This document shows, one piece after another, positions 63,300 through 64,000 of a stretch of DNA of 64,000 nucleotides; positions within the stretch are counted from its first letter, which is position 1; the number at the start of each line of letters is the position of its first letter. Under the pieces are notes generated by a model. It ran no database searches, had not been told where the DNA came from, and worked only from the letters and a program-made list of their open reading frames with translations. A program made the translations under genes and the position numbers. The DNA lies in the NCBI RefSeq assembly GCF_024707525.1, contig NZ_CP062231.1, forward strand, positions 4,030,001 through 4,094,000, written 5' to 3'. The stretch is from Rhizobium sp. TH2 (GTDB taxonomy: Bacteria > Pseudomonadota > Alphaproteobacteria > Rhizobiales > Rhizobiaceae).

Positions 63300-63636
63300 T
63301 TTTTGTCCTTTCATGTTCTGTGAACGCGCCTCGATAAAAACCTGCTAAGGGCCTCGGTCGGGCGGTCTTTTTGTTCAGTCGATTGGTCTTTGGCGAAGCG
63401 AACTTCGCCGGTGAGATATGCCTTGATTCCCGCCGCGTGGCAAACATCAAAACATGCCGCGAACATGATTGCCCGCAGTCTTCCGCCCATGCGTGTACGC
63501 GAGGCCCCAAATCCTGTCAAGCCAATCGCAGGCAAAGAAACGACGATCGGCGCTTTTTCTATCTTGCGTCAGCCATTTTTCATCGCTATATCGCGGCCCA
63601 CACGCTCGGAACCCACGCTGGTTCCCGGTGCCCCGC
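63300..63636. other. Leader and promoter region of rplU-rpmA
   Basis: 337 bp without a supportable gene. On the minus strand, TTGACA (plus 63515-63520) is followed 17 bp later by TACACG (plus 63492-63497), a possible though weak promoter giving a leader of about 190 bases before rplU. Such leaders can carry autoregulatory RNA structures, but I cannot define one here. Confidence 0.35.
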
Positions 63637-63726
63637 GGAGAGGTGGCAGAGTGGTTGAATGTACCGCACTCGAAATGCGGCGTACCTGCAAGGGTACCGT
63701 GGGTTCAAATCCCACCCTCTCCGCCA
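63637..63726 (+). tRNA. tRNA-Ser (CGA anticodon)
   Basis: Complete class II tRNA: acceptor GGAGAGG / CCTCTCC, anticodon stem CCGCA / TGCGG with loop CTCGAAA (CGA), a long variable arm (CGTACCTGCAAGGGTACC region) and T-arm GTGGGTTCAAATCCCAC. CCA is encoded at 63724-63726. The remaining 274 bp to the window end show no gene I can support. Confidence 0.97.
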
Positions 63727-64000
63727 TATCCCTTTGTTTCATATAGAGAAATTTTGCAGGAAATGCAAAGGGCCCACTTTTGCGATGACCGTTTTGCGTG
63801 TCACCATTTGGCGAATAGGGCGGACATGACCGCTTCGCGCCCCCAATCCAGCCGCTCGCCCAGCGCCTGCGAGTTCCTGAAAGCGGACGGTTGCCCAGTT
63901 GACTCCGACGTCGGCACCTGGGGATGGGGACTGACGGCTTCAAACTCACAAGCAAGGAAGCTCGTGAACCAATGGAGGTCCTGAGAGGGGATTTTCTCTC

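Noticed and set aside
63637..64000. tRNA-Ser 3' end as an integrative-element attachment site
   Set aside because: No integrase and no second copy of the tRNA 3' sequence lies within the window; only 274 bp follow.

Overview
This is GC-rich chromosomal DNA from an alphaproteobacterium, most likely of the order Rhizobiales (Rhizobium/Agrobacterium/Phyllobacterium-like). Evidence: many stacked ABC uptake systems with their own regulators; a ribosomal/GTPase/proline block (rplU-rpmA, two GNAT genes, obgE-proB-proA-nadD) of the kind found in rhizobia; a PrdX-type editing protein near tRNA-Gly; a thioredoxin-TPR / LON-domain / Trm112 gene run; and a palindromic intergenic repeat at 24911-25026 that looks like the rhizobial RIME1 element.

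Region 1 (1-11811) is a polyol uptake and catabolism locus of erythritol (ery) type. It has an FGGY kinase running off the left edge, a 1-kb divergent control region with shared operator-like motifs, a DUF2291 protein with an ABC transporter (ATPase, permease, binding protein), a DeoR regulator, a second FGGY kinase, a second DeoR regulator and a GlpD/EryB-like FAD dehydrogenase. Region 2 (11812-16009) is a patchwork: an autotransporter-like outer-membrane protein with PEGRPDN repeats, a diverged 128-bp glpD fragment, an SRPBCC protein, a class III nucleotide cyclase and a VOC protein.

Region 3 (16063-26193) looks like a quaternary-amine (betaine-type) utilisation locus: a DMGDH/sarcosine-dehydrogenase-like FAD+GcvT enzyme, a LysR regulator, an MttB-family methyltransferase, an OpuC-type ABC transporter and an unusual enolase-superfamily enzyme. 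Region 4 (26257-34165) has a DUF3307 protein, then a LacI-controlled sugar ABC operon that includes a large ADP-ribosylglycohydrolase-family protein.

Region 5 (34303-42910) is the most unusual part. After a degenerate acylphosphatase comes a tightly overlapping operon: a free-standing Rieske protein, a Rieske-less oxygenase catalytic subunit, a GST-like protein, an 8-oxoguanine-deaminase-type amidohydrolase and a complete BMP/nucleoside-type ABC transporter. The first three resemble parts of the caffeine-demethylase NdmCDE system, so I infer uptake and oxidation/deamination of a purine-like heterocycle.

Region 6 (42911-49146) is a ROK-regulated sugar-type ABC operon ending in an SDR dehydrogenase, divergent from a D-serine-dehydratase/D-threonine-aldolase-like gene. 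An IS3-family element (49187-50627) with a 4-bp target duplication sits in the loop of what was the terminator of tRNA-Gly(GCC).

Region 7 (50984-64000) is mostly core housekeeping DNA: PrdX, thioredoxin-TPR, LON-domain, Trm112, nadD-proA-proB-obgE, an EEP-family phosphatase/nuclease, a large membrane patatin, two GNATs, rpmA, rplU and tRNA-Ser(CGA).
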